The notes: generated by a model not told the origin, from the sequence alone. A DNA stretch of 64,000 bases from Petrosia ficiformis (GCA_947044365.1 OX345637.1:496001-560000), one strand, 5' to 3'. Shown: positions 24,781 to 38,727, counted from the first letter of the stretch. Program-made: numbers and translations.

Positions 24781-27615
24781 ACTTGAGAATACAAACTATA
24801 CATTATAACTATTATTATTTAATTTCATACTTCATTTCTGCTTTCTACATATTGTGATCATTTCGAACCTCTCACTGTGGTCATACAAGAGGGTGACAAC
24901 AAAATTATCATTCTGAAGAGCTGCGGAGTGTCATTCACAAAGAACAAATATTATAGCCGTATTGATCAAAGATAGTACGACATGTTGATTTTTTCAATAT
25001 TAATTTTTTTGTCAGTTTTTTTATAGTACAGCAGATACTAATTACTATAAATACATATACCTGTCTAGATGCAGTGTATTATGTAAGTGAGAGACACGTA
25101 TTTAATTAGTATTTATCCCATTATGGACAGCTAGGTATTATATTCTTTGTGTTATGATAAATGGTGATTTGCCTTGATAGCTATCTCAGTAAAGAATGGT
25201 GTGGTGCACCCACAAACCTGTATTAATGGTTACAACAGTATTAATGTGAAACATCCAATTCTGGGTGTGTGGACAAAGGTAAAGATAGTGGATAATTTTG
25301 TACACATTTATCAGTAGTTTCTTGATGTAACCATTAATTGCTACTATAAATAGAAGCTACCACACTACTCCCCGGCAATAGTGATAAATCCTAGAATAAT
25401 TTTATGTAATGCTGATGACGTAATCTCACTGTCGGTTACATCAAGAAGCAGCCCTAATATAAACTCTAAATATGAACCTTAGCTATATATATAGGATTAT
25501 TTCAATTGCTAGGATTGAAAACGTGACCACTTCGAGTGGGTGGACAAATCGAGTAATGATGGTGGATAATTTGCCACAGTACATGTTCGTCTCCCTTACC
25601 AATGCCGCTAATCTCTAAAGTCTATATGTTACCCCAAGGATTGTTACAATCCCTACAATGTGAACAGTGGAAATTCTAATAAAGACTAGGTGTAACATGG
25701 CATGGCATGAGGGTCGGGCTCAAAAGGTTGAGATTAGATAAAGCACGAGTGAAGTGAGTGTACTATCTAATCACCATCTTTGTAATCCGCACTATTTTAC
25801 ATGTGGATTCAATGTATATTCATTCACGTAAAAGACTTTAACAGATAGATTCAATCAAAGGAAGTAGATTGTATGTGAATTGAAGTGATAGTGCAGACAA
25901 AACTTAATAGTTGCTATGGCAACTATTGGCTTATATCTAAACACACTTCGAACAGAGCTGATCTGGATTCATCAATAAACCAAACTGGTTTGATATAACA
26001 TCAAAGCTGGATTAAAAGTAGATTAGTGCGAAAAGGCCTTTAAATGCCACATTATAACACTTAAATGCTTAATTAAAGAAAGATTTAGTGCCTATCATCT
26101 CACATTTCTAATGTTAACTCTGCATTAAATGATATACTTAAGTGTTCATTACGCTGTTTAAAGCATTATCATGTACTAGTATATTATGAAATATGATTGG
26201 CTCCATGCCACATGTATATACATATTTTGTAATGGCCTTTAAGTGATTATGAATATGTTACTATGGCTACATACTAGCTGTGCTCTAACTAGAATACTGC
26301 TGAATCACAATAAGCTTTTCTCACTATTAACAGATGTAAACAAGTTATCTTAAACACACTAATTGGGCAATTAATGAACTACTTTGTATATAGCTACAGT
26401 CCAATAGAAGCTCTATATTTATGAGACCACAGTACTCTAACATAATTATAATTGAAGACCTGAGAAGTAAAGTGGTCTAACCCACAAAACAGTAATATAC
26501 CCAGGTTAACAACTCAAAATTTAAATGGGTTTCAGGAGCTGAGAAATCAAAAAGATTTCTTATTTGGTAGCTAGTGGCCAGTTTTAAATCTATTTTGGAG
26601 GATTTACAGGGATGAGACGAATTAAACACTTGAGGCTTACGTTTCAAGCTAGCTTAAGTATAGTAGACACATGCTTTAAATTTGAAATACTTATGATGAC
26701 AAATGAATGACCTCTGTATCAGTACTGATGCTTAGAGCATACCTTTTCGCTTTCTGGCCATTTTTAAAACCATTCTTATATCTTTTAAGCATTCAACTTG
26801 TTTTGCAGCATATTTTGAGTTGAGTCATTATAGTCAATACTTCAGTTCTTTTAGTATGCTTTCCCCATTTCTGATGAGAAACATAGCTAATGGTCTACTC
26901 ACAAAACAGTAATGTTAATTCTAGGGCTGGAAATCGAGTACTACTACTCACCTGAAACACAACTAGGATCAATAATGGCAACAAACCAATATTCGACATT
27001 CTGAAAACAGAAGAGGGGAGTGAATACATGAATCCTTACAACCTCACATTCTCAGAACCTGGTATGCCAACATGGACTTGGAATTGGTTGGTTCTTTCTA
27101 CGGTGATACTCATGTTCAGTACGTTTGAGATTCTGAAATCGATTACATTAATAACATCAAATTGATTGATAATTCATTTAAATCAGTGACAATTAAGTCA
27201 GTTAATGCAGGAGATCCCTCCCATTTGATGGTGGATCAAAAGGCATCCAAAATGTGCAATTGTATGCTTGAAAAGTATGTCCTTTGGAATAATTAGCTTT
27301 AATGGATATCACAGACTTACGATCGATAATCACAATTTTCAATATTGATTGAATCGCAAATAATCATTCCAGCCCTACTGAAAATTATTATTATAATTAC
27401 ACAACTTAAGATTAATTATGACTCCTCTGATAAATCATTCATTACAAAATTATAACAGTTAATGTAAGAATGCACGGATAATAATTCGAGATTGAAATAC
27501 TATATAGTAAAGTTATGACAAAAAGGAAACATAAAAATTAATACAGGTTTTGATAGACTATTAAAATAAATAATTATAATTAACTTTACAGTTACATTAT
27601 ATTATAATACAACGT
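24781..27615. other. Intergenic gap between convergent JARID2-like and BAHD1-like genes
   Basis: Searched for ARID, JmjC or zinc-finger exons without success. A short open frame at about 24860-24970 and another at about 25190-25278 (with a GTAAAG donor) do not join in phase with the upstream gene and show no family resemblance. A ~24-bp direct repeat (CACAAAACAGTAAT core) occurs at 26473-26496 and 26891-26913. Confidence 0.6.
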
Positions 27616-30600
27616 TTATTTATAAGAACGCGCGCGAACAATTTTCCCTATGATGTGGTTATAAGCACGATAACACAGATATACATCAGATTCTAATAGC
27701 AGGTCCTTTTCTTTTGATTTCGAATCATTTGTCAGGAGATTGGTAGGAAATGTTTGCTTAGGTACGATAGATGTTCTTGGTGCGGATAACTGTGTGCTGC
27801 TCTCAATAGCTGCCTTGATTCTGAAAATGGAAATTGAGGGATGAACTCTGTAAAATGATGATTCAATACTTATGTTTTAAGTAATAGTTATTACACACTT
27901 TGCTATGATTATGTGTTTTAATGTAGCGCGGGGCGGGTCAATAAAGGTTTAGTTTACATAATGCATGAGCCAAAGGCAAGTGCATTATGTAAACGAGACC
28001 TTTATTGAACGCCCAAGTGCTACATTGAAACACACAATGCACTGTCGAGGGTGTTATAAGTGATTTATTGACGATCTGGTGAACTACCACTGTTGTTGGA
28101 GCAGCTTCGTTAGTAGAGGTGAGCAAAGTGTGCAATAACTAACTTATTGCATGCAAAAGTGTGCAATAAGAGATTTAATGTTCAATCATGTGACGCATTA
28201 TCTGCACTCTGATTGACCATAGGTCACATGATCAGCAATAAAAATGAATTAAATGCTTGCTATAATTATTATGTCAATAATAATAACTGAAAATTAGTCT
28301 CCTGAAAAGCTTATGTGCATATTTTCCATTCAGCCAATGATATATACAGGAAGCCAACCAACTGAACAACTAATCTCAAAAGTGTTGCTTATTTTACATG
28401 TGAATAAACATCAACAGATCAGTTAATACAAATTTTAAAGCTTACAAAAATTCCCAAAATAATATTGAAATTGAAAAAAAAACTATCTGTGTGTAAGAGG
28501 CACGTGATGTTTTTACATTTTGAAATCTATATTTTCATGAATGGATATAGACATCACGAAAAAATGACACACAAAATGTTCTTTCTATACACGGGTATAT
28601 GAATTAATGAATAATTCAATTACAATGCATTCATGGTTTCATCTTTAGGGCATTGGTTTTAGTTTACCAATAGGTACAGCACAGTACTCCTATACATTGC
28701 CCCTTTTTTAATGAAAGCCCATATTACCTGCAAAACTGTGTCAGTCCCAAAACTTTACATTTGCCATCAATACAAGCAACACCAATATCATCATGATGTT
28801 GTGAAGCCAATAACTCCATCTGAATAAATTGAAGAAAGCATTGTGTACAATAGACCTTGTATGAATGGATAGAGATATAGGACAGGCTCATGTATACAAC
28901 ATGTAAGTCCCATGTTATGTCTGAGTCCAACAGCTTGTGGCTCATACATGCAGTTGTGACATATGAGTACTACTATGTGACTCATTTGAGCTTTGAGCAT
29001 TGAATTGGTGCCTTTAGTGAACAACAGTTTATGGCTTTAGGGGTGACAAATTTCACATAGAAATACTGGATATGTATGTACTATGGGTCATGAAGCAAGC
29101 ATACTTAATACATCCATAAACTGCAAAAATTTGAAAAATAACCATTTTATTCATCAGTACAGTTGTAAGGAATAGCATTTAGTTTGTCAAGAGGATGTTG
29201 CGGCTACATGCAGGATGTTACTATGACTTCATGTATACCAAAATGTACAAATTAAATTATGTGTTTGCAGGTTTCCAAACCCTTTTGATGGGTAGATAAA
29301 GTTACATGTACTAAACTAAACTAAACTATGAAATGAATATGAGTAGACAACGCCTGAAATTATACTGTTTCAACTAATTGATTAGTACAAAGTAGCTATG
29401 TCATTTGATGTTTGTATCCCCGACAACGAACTAATTGTTAAATCCTTAAAACTGAACTCATTAACAAATTAGTTATTTTGTATTTGCACACTACAGTAGT
29501 ACAGCTGCATGGATTAACAGGAATTTCAATTTAGTTTGTCAATTGCTATAGAGGATGTTGTGGCTATATGAAGGATGTTACTCAACCCTTATAACCCTTT
29601 TGATGGCCAGACACACTTACATATACATTAGTAGTGAAATTATAGGCACGAAATATGATTAGAACGCTCCCCAAGATTATACTGCTTCAACTAATTAATT
29701 ACTGTATATACGTGGAAATATTGACAGTAGTAATTTAATAGTGATGATTATAATTAGTACGAAGTAGCTATGGGGTATGTATCCTGAACAACGAACTCAT
29801 TATTAAATAATTGCAACTAATAAATTTCAACCATTTTGTTTTTGCAGTGCAGTAGTATGTCAATAGTGCAGTAATATGGTTTAAGGAATGAATGATGCAT
29901 GCATGCTTACCTCACAGAACTGACTGGCCATAACACTGTCTACATCTTCTGTTCTGTAATACCAAAACACTGTCAACATTAGTCCAGCTAAGAAAAAAGA
30001 GGGAAAAATATGGAAGATATAATAAATGGTTACTTTGGGGAAATCCTCAAACCTGATTCTTGCCAAATGCTAGCAACCTTTGCTATATATGGTTTGTCTT
30101 CTTTTCTCTTGCCTGATTTAACTAAGATGCAATCTCGAACAAAGAGTTTCTGTATCAGGATAATACATACAATCACTAATTATTATGAAGTCATCCAGAG
30201 TTTTTGATATGGTGTGAAGCATGGGACAAATTAGCTCAACAATGGTTAGTGTGTGTGCCATTGGGAATACATCTGGAGCCAATTAACAGAGTTAATGCTG
30301 TTAGTGATACATGTAATACAATCATAATTAATTATGCCATCTGGCCTAAAGAGAGAACTGTGCAGTGCCAAATAAGAAGCTCTTTGAGCCAATGGTGCAC
30401 CATATGAGCTTATAAAAAACTCCAAAGTCATCAGATAGATATAGGATGAATGAGACTACATGTAAGTCTAACATGCATATCACAATAGTAAAGCAGATGT
30501 CATAATTATAATTATTAGGATAAATTCAAGCATCCTTTCAAGTGCACCTTGTACATGGCTAATGACAAATACATGTAATCTCATCATGCATACATACAAC

Positions 30601-33600
30601 CAGGTATTATAAGCAGTTAAACTGCAAACAATTTGGAATGTCTGTCCTGTAAAACTAGCCAATTGCTAACATTATAACGATATTATTGCTGATCATGTGA
30701 CCTATGGCCAATCAGAGTGCAGACAATGCGCCACATGATTGAACATTATTTTGCGTGGAATAAGTTAGTTATTGCACACTTTGCTCGCCTCTACTAACGA
30801 AGTAGCTCCAACAACAGTGGTAGTTTACCAGATCATCAATAAATCACTTAGAACACACTTGACAGTGCATTGTGTGTTTCAATGTAGCACTTGGGCGTTC
30901 AATAAAGGTCTCGTTTACATAACGCACTCGCCTTCAGCTCATGCATTATGTAAACTCAACCTTCATTGACCCGCCCTCATGCTACATTAAAACACGTAAT
31001 CACTCTAAAGTGTGTTATAACTATTACTTAGAGGTGAGATAACAGGACTACACTTATAGCATAGTTTAAATTCTTGTGCGCACTCACACGGTGTTGTGCT
31101 TTTAATATTGAAATCATATATTTTTCAGTACAAAGCATTATTCATATCAAAGGGGAACTTTAATCAAACAAAAAATAACTATATTCATTATGTGATAGGG
31201 TTTGCTTTATACATATAAGGAATAAGGATTTAACTGCAAAGATTTATGCAACCATATACACTGTGAGAAAAATTAAGAAAGACACAAATTTTAACTCACC
31301 TCTTGTCTCCTCTTAATTCCTGTAAAGTATTTGCGTTGTACTTTTGCCATAGTTCCACCCTTAATTAAAAGAAACATAAAAATGCAGTTATTAAACTAAT
31401 ACCATATAGTGTGGGCTATTTGCGAGGGATACAAAATTTCAATACTTGTACGCAACAAAGTGTTTCGTAGACAAGGTTGGTAAAGGCATGGTTATAGTAT
31501 GTTTGAGCCATACTCAAGCTCTCAAGATGGCAGAGAAAAGAGCGGGATTCAATTGTTTGCACATGTGCTAATTAACATGCAAAATAACATGTGGTCATTA
31601 AAGAGTGTGTCAGTTAGTAGTACACAATAGCACAAACAAGATCTGCTTGGTTAGGAGCAAGATCAGGAGATCTAAGGTGCTTTACAGGAACAGAGATCGC
31701 TTGATCTAAACTAGCTATAATGAGTATATCACTAATTTTCAGCAAAAATGAAACAGAAGACTACGATAGTTCATGGACACACCCCAAATATCTGGGAAAA
31801 TAAAATGTTAATTTGCATAGGCACAAACAGTTGAATTCAGGCTCTTTTTCTCAGGCATCTAGCCAGCTAGAGTAGTATGGTCTCAATCCTTGAAAGTTAT
31901 TTGTTTGGAACATTTCCCACTATACGACAATACCAGTAACTGATATAATAAAGATGAGGAAAGTACGTAAACATTCCAATTACAGTTATAAGAAAATATT
32001 AATTTGGATAAGGTTGAGTGAACACCACACTAGGGAGTTGCTGCTGAAATCACTATACATGTATATGTACTGTACGAAATACCACATATTCTATTTAGCT
32101 GTGTAAGGAATACCACATACTGAAATTATATGAACACGTTGCTGACAATTTTCACTAGCTAAGGCACGTCAAACAATATAATATATATATATAGCTTTCT
32201 TCTAGTACATGTACATGAATAAACAGCATAGCATAGTATTTTGAAAACATTTTAGTGTCATCATGTTAAATGTTTTCAAAATACTGCCATGCTTAGTGAT
32301 ATTTTATGATAAAAGTGAAAGCCACATTCCAACACTCCAGTATTACAATGTATATCAATTCATGATATGTAGGAACGAGAATTAAGAAACAGTAATGAAT
32401 AATAATCCTTTTTAATTCTCTCATGTCTACATATCATAATATGCCCTGCACAAGCCTCATGCATCAACCTTATGTCTAATTGTACATTAGACAGTAACTA
32501 AACATGTATTGTGTGGTGATACATGAACAATATCGTGCATGAAGCTTCAAAACACATCAGCAGGTGAAACAAGATAAATAATAATGCATTATCCACAGTC
32601 ACTATTAACAAATCGAGGTAACGCAATGGACGCCAAATTACACACAGCAACCTAATGAATGAATTAATAATAATAATAATAATATCCACAGGCATATAGC
32701 ACTCAGAATACATCTATACTCCTTTATAATAATTATAATAATGATTTTATACCCCTAATCTGATAGTAATTTGCTTGATTGGATCTCCTATTGCCACCCA
32801 GCTATTATCACCCTATAGAATAAAAAAAAATGAAAGTCAAAATATTAATTACCAATTATATACATGACTACATGTGTATGTACATATGTACAGTATAGCT
32901 GTGAATCATAGTATGGTTTTGTTGTACACATAACTTCATGGGAGTGACATGTACGTTTAATCTCTCAAACAACTATAAAACAAAAACACATTTTTAAGAA
33001 TTAGCATGCAATGGTTATATGACAGTAATAAACCACGAATAGGAGATTACAATATTGTCAACATTCCAGATTATGATTACTGATGTAACAGTTTGAGCCC
33101 ATGATAAATTCAATTTCAGTAAACATGACATTAACACCAAGTACTGCAAATCTGCCAAAGGAATTGCCACTGAGCATCCACATAGTGCATTATAAAAGAT
33201 TATTATTAGTTTTCAATTAGTTGATTGGAGCACATGGTAGCTGCAATAAAATGGCTGGACATTGTAGCAAGAGGTAGCCTTTTGCAATTGCACATTTGCC
33301 ATAACGTGATCTTCTAAGTAAACTAAAGAGTAACATGAGTGTCATTTATACAAGATTCACCACAAATTCAGATTTTACTTGCAAAGATGATTCCCAGGAC
33401 ACGGTTTATATACACTTGTAATGATTCTAAGTTGAGGAACAAGGGAAGACATCACTACTTCTGTATAATACATACATAGTGAACACGACATGTCATAGGT
33501 GGCAGTATGGTGGCATTAATGATATTCATACCTAAACCGTTTTTTGTTATTATCATAGATACTATCACACCACCATAATCTTAAAAACAACGAACGCCTT

Positions 33601-36272
33601 TTCCCTATATCTGTTTTATGTTCCAGAGATACTGTAAACAATCAGTTTTCTTTGACAAATATCTCAACAAGATGTAGCAAAATTGGGAAAATGGCTTCGC
33701 TTTGTTGTTTTGTAGTGACACGTGTAACAAAAACATGTTCAAATTTCAGAGCTGTACTGATTATTAGAGCTGAGAAAAATGTACCTCAGTACAACCCACT
33801 GATTTTACTGCATTATATTCTATATATGCATAGTACTATACTGCAGCCACAAAATGAATAAAATATGAATACAATTAACGGGTAATTGTATGGTTTCTCA
33901 TTTCCGCTGTACCACCGCCACCTTAAGGAAAGTCGCCAAAAGATTTTTAGTTGCTCTACAACAATCAGGTCTAGATTGGCCAAAGGGGCATTTTCTTATT
34001 GAAAACCCTTACCTAGTTTAATAATTACTAGTTCCATCATAAGCATAACTGATATGATGAGAGACATATATATTTGTTATGCCTTACAGGACAATCACTA
34101 TGATCGCTTTCTATATATTTGCTTGTGTCACATATGTGTACGCATGTGATGCATACGTAGTTAAAGATTTTGTGTTATTCCAGGGGGGCTCGATCAATTA
34201 ATTGTTGTGGTGTGTAAAAGAACGTATTCTCAACCTACCAACCACACAGGAACTGGTAGGAAGAAAGCATGCAAAGCAGATTGTAAAATAGCCAGCGTAG
34301 CAAAGACTGCCTGCCAAAGAGGTATGAAATGATGCAAGGATCTTTAAAAAGTAAGAAAAGCAAATAGCTACGTGATAGGTTCTTGGGTTTTGGACTCCAT
34401 CATCATTGAGGATGTAGTATTCAGAGTACACAGAAAGATGGAGACACTAGTGCCATCAGTAATGAGTGATAGCCACTGCAAAGTAATCATAAGGAATACT
34501 TTTCAATATTAATTTACTTTGAATTAATAATATGTTGCAACTAATGTCTGTTATCTATGTGTGTACTCAGCACAAATTTGTCAGTTACAGGATGTGTATA
34601 TGGCTAGTTGAATCAACTAAAATGTTTAGTGATATATACCCAGAGGAAACATTCCAACAAGATGAGTTGTGTTTCCATGTATCCGTTCGCTAGGAGACAT
34701 TTTTCAAAATGTGTAAAACAGTAACAGGAATTCGCAAACAAATTAAAATCAGGTTAGCAAAAACTTACTGTTTTATTATGTGTATAATTTCTAGTCAGTA
34801 AGTAGCTCGAATCATTAATCTTGCTACTACACAGACCAACAAGTAGTTAGATAGATTATATTACCCTTCCATTTATAATAGAGTATTTAATTCATTAATG
34901 GTGGGTGTGATTTAAATTAGCTGAGTATTATGGAGTTATACCATATTAATTATAATGGGTGTGGTCATATTATACATACCAAATATCAATTTGGTATAAT
35001 TATAATTATAATTAATAGTATATCACAATCTTTTCATAATTTTAACTACTATGTAATATACTATACCTTCATTGATCTTTGTTTCGTCTTCTTTTCTGCT
35101 TGAAGGAGAGCCTTTGAAACCAAGTCAGGTAGTGATAACATCATAGAAGGAACAGCCACTGGAATAATCTTGTTAGCAGCTGAGCCTTCTCTCGGGAAAA
35201 AGAATCGAGTCTTTGGATGAATGCAATCTCCATTGTAGAGAAGACCTAAGCAGTTGTAAGGTATTTCATCAATACAGATTGAGGTATCACTGGTTGATTC
35301 ATCAGTTGAACTCGGCAACGATTCAGTGCATTCAAGTTCTGAATCAGTAAAAGAGGTTGATGAAGATGGAGAAGATGAAGAATGAACTGGAGTTTCTTTT
35401 GAATTAATTGATTGAGCAAGTTTTGAAAGAGGTGGTACTCTTCCAGTTTCTGTTACTTGCTCTTGGTTTTTCTTTTTACTATTGCTGTATCTGTAATTAC
35501 CAGGTTGGCCTGCTGGTTTTCTCTTTCCCAAAACGCCTGACAGATGTGTCCCCTGTTGGGGATTTGCAGTATTGTCAGTCTGCAGTCTGTCAGTACTTGT
35601 TTGGGGAGAAATCATAGATGAAGAAGAAGAGTGCTTTGAAGTTTTGTTTTGGCTACGCTGAGAACCTAACATAGCATTCACACATGCGGTAGCGTTCTTT
35701 GCAGCCATTCTTCTAACGTAGTCACCATTCAATGAAGAATTCATTACTGTAGAAGAATTTTGCAATCTCTTTGGTTGATCATTTTTTTGTCGACTCTTAA
35801 TTATATCCAGCACCGGAAGTGTGGAATCTTTCATGACAATACTGTCTGTAGAAGGAAACTGATTTACAGATTTCACTCTACTAGAAACAGCATGACTTTT
35901 ACTTTTATTCGAAGATGTGTACATTAGTGAGTTGTCTGAGTGATCGAGAGGTGTCATTTGTGAATCAATGAGACTGCTAGCAGCAGATGTGGAAGTCGCT
36001 AACACCTCACTATTCTTTGCACTGTAACCATTTCTCACATCAGATACCTGGTCCACAAGAGAAGTGGCATACAAAAGCTTTATTTTTGCTTCCGATTTCA
36101 CACTTGCAACTCTACGAAAGGACTGCATATTGGAATAAGGACTTCTCTTAGGTCTGGAAGAATGGGCCGTAGAACTATGAACAATGTGAGTACCAGCTGA
36201 ACTCCAGCTTGGTACATCACTGCTCAAAGGTAGTGTACCATCAAAATCAGAGTTAGTGCCGTTTGTTAGCAT
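27616..36272 (-). CDS. BAHD1-like BAH-domain chromatin protein
   Basis: Nuclear protein of about 598 residues with a C-terminal BAH domain closest to BAHD1, a heterochromatin factor whose BAH domain reads H3K27me3 in mammals. Exons: 36272-35067, 32812-32753, 31359-31300, 30149-30053, 29987-29911, 28819-28728, 27820-27616; all phases agree. Residues 1-334 are serine-rich and disordered, and 335-402 form a compact block I do not recognise (NCLGLLYNGDCIHPKTRFFF and following). The BAH domain runs from about 440 to 598, with FVRDCILVKSG, KPYIAKVASIW, LTVFWYYRTED, GVACIDGKCKVL and a closing YLCYRAYNHIIGKIV, which aligns with the BAHD1 C-terminus. Y463, W483 and Y485 sit where the aromatic cage is expected. 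Upstream non-coding exons are likely; a good donor lies near 38350. Introns carry at least five MITE-like insertions. Confidence 0.83.
27878..28250 (-). mobile_element. Foldback element, copy 1, in BAHD1-like intron
   Basis: About 370 bp. Its core (about 27915-28035) is a hairpin whose arms both contain AATGTAGC, TCAATAAAGG and TTTACATAATGCA. A second copy in inverted orientation lies at 30675-31030 in another intron of the same gene. Both keep a ~65-residue open frame, probably incidental. Confidence 0.7.
30197..30423 (+). mobile_element. Dispersed TIR element (GTTTTTGA family), BAHD1-like intron
   Basis: Bounded by AGAGTTTTTGA and the inverse AAAAACTC. Shares GCTCAACAATGGTTAGTGTG and GAGCCAATGGTGCACCATAT with the other two copies (24171-24379, 51110-51330). 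Confidence 0.7.
30675..31030 (+). mobile_element. Foldback element, copy 2, in BAHD1-like intron
   Basis: Inverse of 27878-28250 with scattered differences, including the same core hairpin (about 30870-31000). With copy 1 it forms an inverted repeat pair that encloses three BAH exons. Confidence 0.7.
31504..31890 (-). mobile_element. TIR element sharing ends with 42047-42411, BAHD1-like intron
   Basis: The left end (TACTCAAGCTCTCAAGATGG) and right end are inverse to each other over about 50 bp and match the element at 42047-42411. The interior shares TAATTAACATG and AACAGAGATC blocks. Confidence 0.65.
34090..34275 (-). mobile_element. Fragment of CATCCCTATGATTGCTTT family, copy D
   Basis: Reverse orientation. 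Retains the ATGCATACGTAGTTAAAG, GGGGGCTCGATCAATTAATT and GTGTAAAAGAACG blocks. More diverged than copies A and B; lies in the BAHD1-like intron 35066-32813. Confidence 0.6.
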
Positions 36273-38727
36273 TTTTAAGTTTAAATAAGTGATGTTGAAT
36301 ATATGAACTTGTGTGCAGTTACAAGATGAATTTAGATTGAATGGAATGTTTCTTTGTAATCCAAAAAAACTGCCTGTTTTTCAAATCAAGTATGAACTAT
36401 ACTTGAACGCCTTTTGTTTAATGAGTAGATTCAAAACTATATAAAGAAAGTACAAGTACAATAAACTAACGTGCAAATGTTATACTATAGATTACTAACA
36501 GTGGTTTATAAGCCTTGCTTAAGTAGTACCAATACTTATGAAGTGTGTGTGTGTGCATGCTACTGTTACAACATGGATTGTATTTATTAATTAATAAATA
36601 CTCTATAATTATATAACAAGTATCTCTTCTCAGCTGCAGTTGAAAGTGCAATTAAAAAGAGGAAGATCTTATGATCTAATACTTGTGTATAACATACATA
36701 CCACATGATTAATTATATATGTATAGAGCATATGATACTCTGCTATGTACACATAAAATTGTTAGTAAATAAACATATTTACAATTTACATATACCTGCC
36801 ACACATATTAGTGTAACCAAGCAAGGGTCACAATGAACATTTAATATCAGTTCCTTCTGCTATCAGTATTGACAGCATTTTATTACAGTATAGGAGTACA
36901 TCATGGTGATTCCTGTAAGCTGGAGTCTACATTAGATCTCATGTATACTGATGCTACAAACGGCAAAACAATTTGCATTTAATTCTTCTGGGCTGTTGTT
37001 AAAATCGTTAATACTGTTGCTTTTACAAGATTATATTTTGCTGGGAATGAAATTTTTATGGCTATTCGTATGCATGTAAGAGGAATCATAATTATATTTA
37101 TATAATAATGTAATTATTATGAGCCTCGCTTTGCATACGTAGATAATGAAGTTACGAGAAGGCTTGGTGGGTACAACACGTAAAAAAATATGTGCTAAGC
37201 TACGTGCTAGCAGAAAGAAAGCTGTTTATAAGATGTTCCAGCTGAAACTTTTAAAAAACAAAGAGTGGAAAAACGACTAACTATAATAGGCTGTTGGGTT
37301 TCAGTAGAGGTTACATACACGATAGAGGGCTGTTTGGTTTCAGTAGAGGTTACATACATGATAGAGCTAGCAAAGATTAACAACAACCACATTTTACCAA
37401 TACTAAAATCAATAACCATACTGATAGTATCTATATAGTGGGAATTATCACTAGATTAGAATCTAACTTTATATTAAATAATGTGATGAAACAACTAGAG
37501 ATGGGTGATAATGAAAAATACGATTATCAAAGGGAAAATTAGCATGACTTTTGATATTATCGTGATACTAGTGAGAGCATGCATGTACTGCCTTTTGTCT
37601 TCCCATGCAAGGGTACGTTCTGTAAACACAGGGCTTGTGAGCAAGACTAAAATTATATAAATTATAATATTTGGAATATTTGTATGCACATTATACCAAT
37701 AGTGATATTATAATAATATAATATTAATAATCAATAATGATACGATATACCATGGCTGAAAAATGAAAAATGAAATTCAAAAATTCGGTGATATGAAAAT
37801 CATTGCCCACACAATTTGCCACTTCTTTTAGGCAAACATTATAGTCCCTATATATTTATTGAACATCTTGTACAATGTAACAGTTCTTGTCTTTAGGAGT
37901 TGTATTATATAAATGAATTAATTAGGGATTAGGAACTGTGATATGAAGGTTCATGCACACTACCAACAGTGCCAAGTATGAATGTCACAGTAGGAACATA
38001 TAGCTTACTGGTTATAGTTTGCGAGTCATTCCGTACATTGTATAACATACATCATTTAAATAATTACGAGCATACATGGATGGATATACGAGCTTATCGT
38101 TTTCAATGGCTTAAAGATTAAGTCATTGACTATTCCAAATACTACCACGACTAGCTCTAATAGATACAATGAAGAAATAACCACAGACAAATAACTATGA
38201 GAGCTCATGAATAGCACATTAAAAACAAAAATGGTGATCACCAGACATACAGACCCTCCTTTATGTGGCTTGGCTTACTTTGATTTTTAGGTAGCTGTAG
38301 GATAGAGAAGACACATTAACACGCGACATTTGTTAAATACAGGTGTACTTACTGAAATATGTGACTTGAGAAACTTGAATAAGCCTCTTTTGTTTTCACA
38401 GAAGCTGAAACTATCAGCACTGAGTACAGAGGCTGGGATTACTAAGTTTATGACCTGTTTATCAAACGATCATGTGACCTTTCCTGTCGCTTTATTTTCA
38501 AATACTTGACAGAAGTTACAAAGAAAGTAACTTGGACACTATTACACTAAGAAACTTCAACAACAAGGAAGAATATCTTCGGCGATCTAAACACCGGTAG
38601 CGTCGATCAGCGACCACAAACAATCCACTAGGTTTAATTAATTTTGGCAAATAACAGTAATACGTACCCGCCCATTTGCTCTAATTACCCGTATTTTGAT
38701 AGTAAAATTGTAATTTTTCGTATAAGA
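36273..38727. other. Divergent intergenic region, BAHD1-like gene and TACO1
   Basis: Probable shared promoter region for the two divergent genes. Minus-strand sequence at about 38350-38460 ends in a consensus GTAAGT donor and has no ATG, so it may be a non-coding first exon of the BAHD1-like gene. A diverged repeat fragment lies at about 37115-37225 and a 2 x 39-bp tandem repeat at 37289-37366. Confidence 0.5.
37289..37366. repeat. Two-unit tandem repeat, 39-bp unit
   Basis: Two adjacent copies of a 39-bp unit beginning GGCTGTT and containing GGTTTCAGTAGAGGTTACAT, with two differences between them. Confidence 0.85.

Noticed and set aside
24860..25278. Further exons of the JARID2-like gene
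   Set aside because: Two short open stretches do not join in phase with exon 24671-24765 and show no ARID, JmjC or zinc-finger features.
26473..26913. Direct repeats of ~24 bp as LTR ends
   Set aside because: Too short, no primer-binding or coding features between them, and only 440 bp apart.
27938..30969. Conserved ~65-residue frame in both foldback copies
   Set aside because: The frame lies in the hairpin element and is kept only because the copies are similar; no start context or family.
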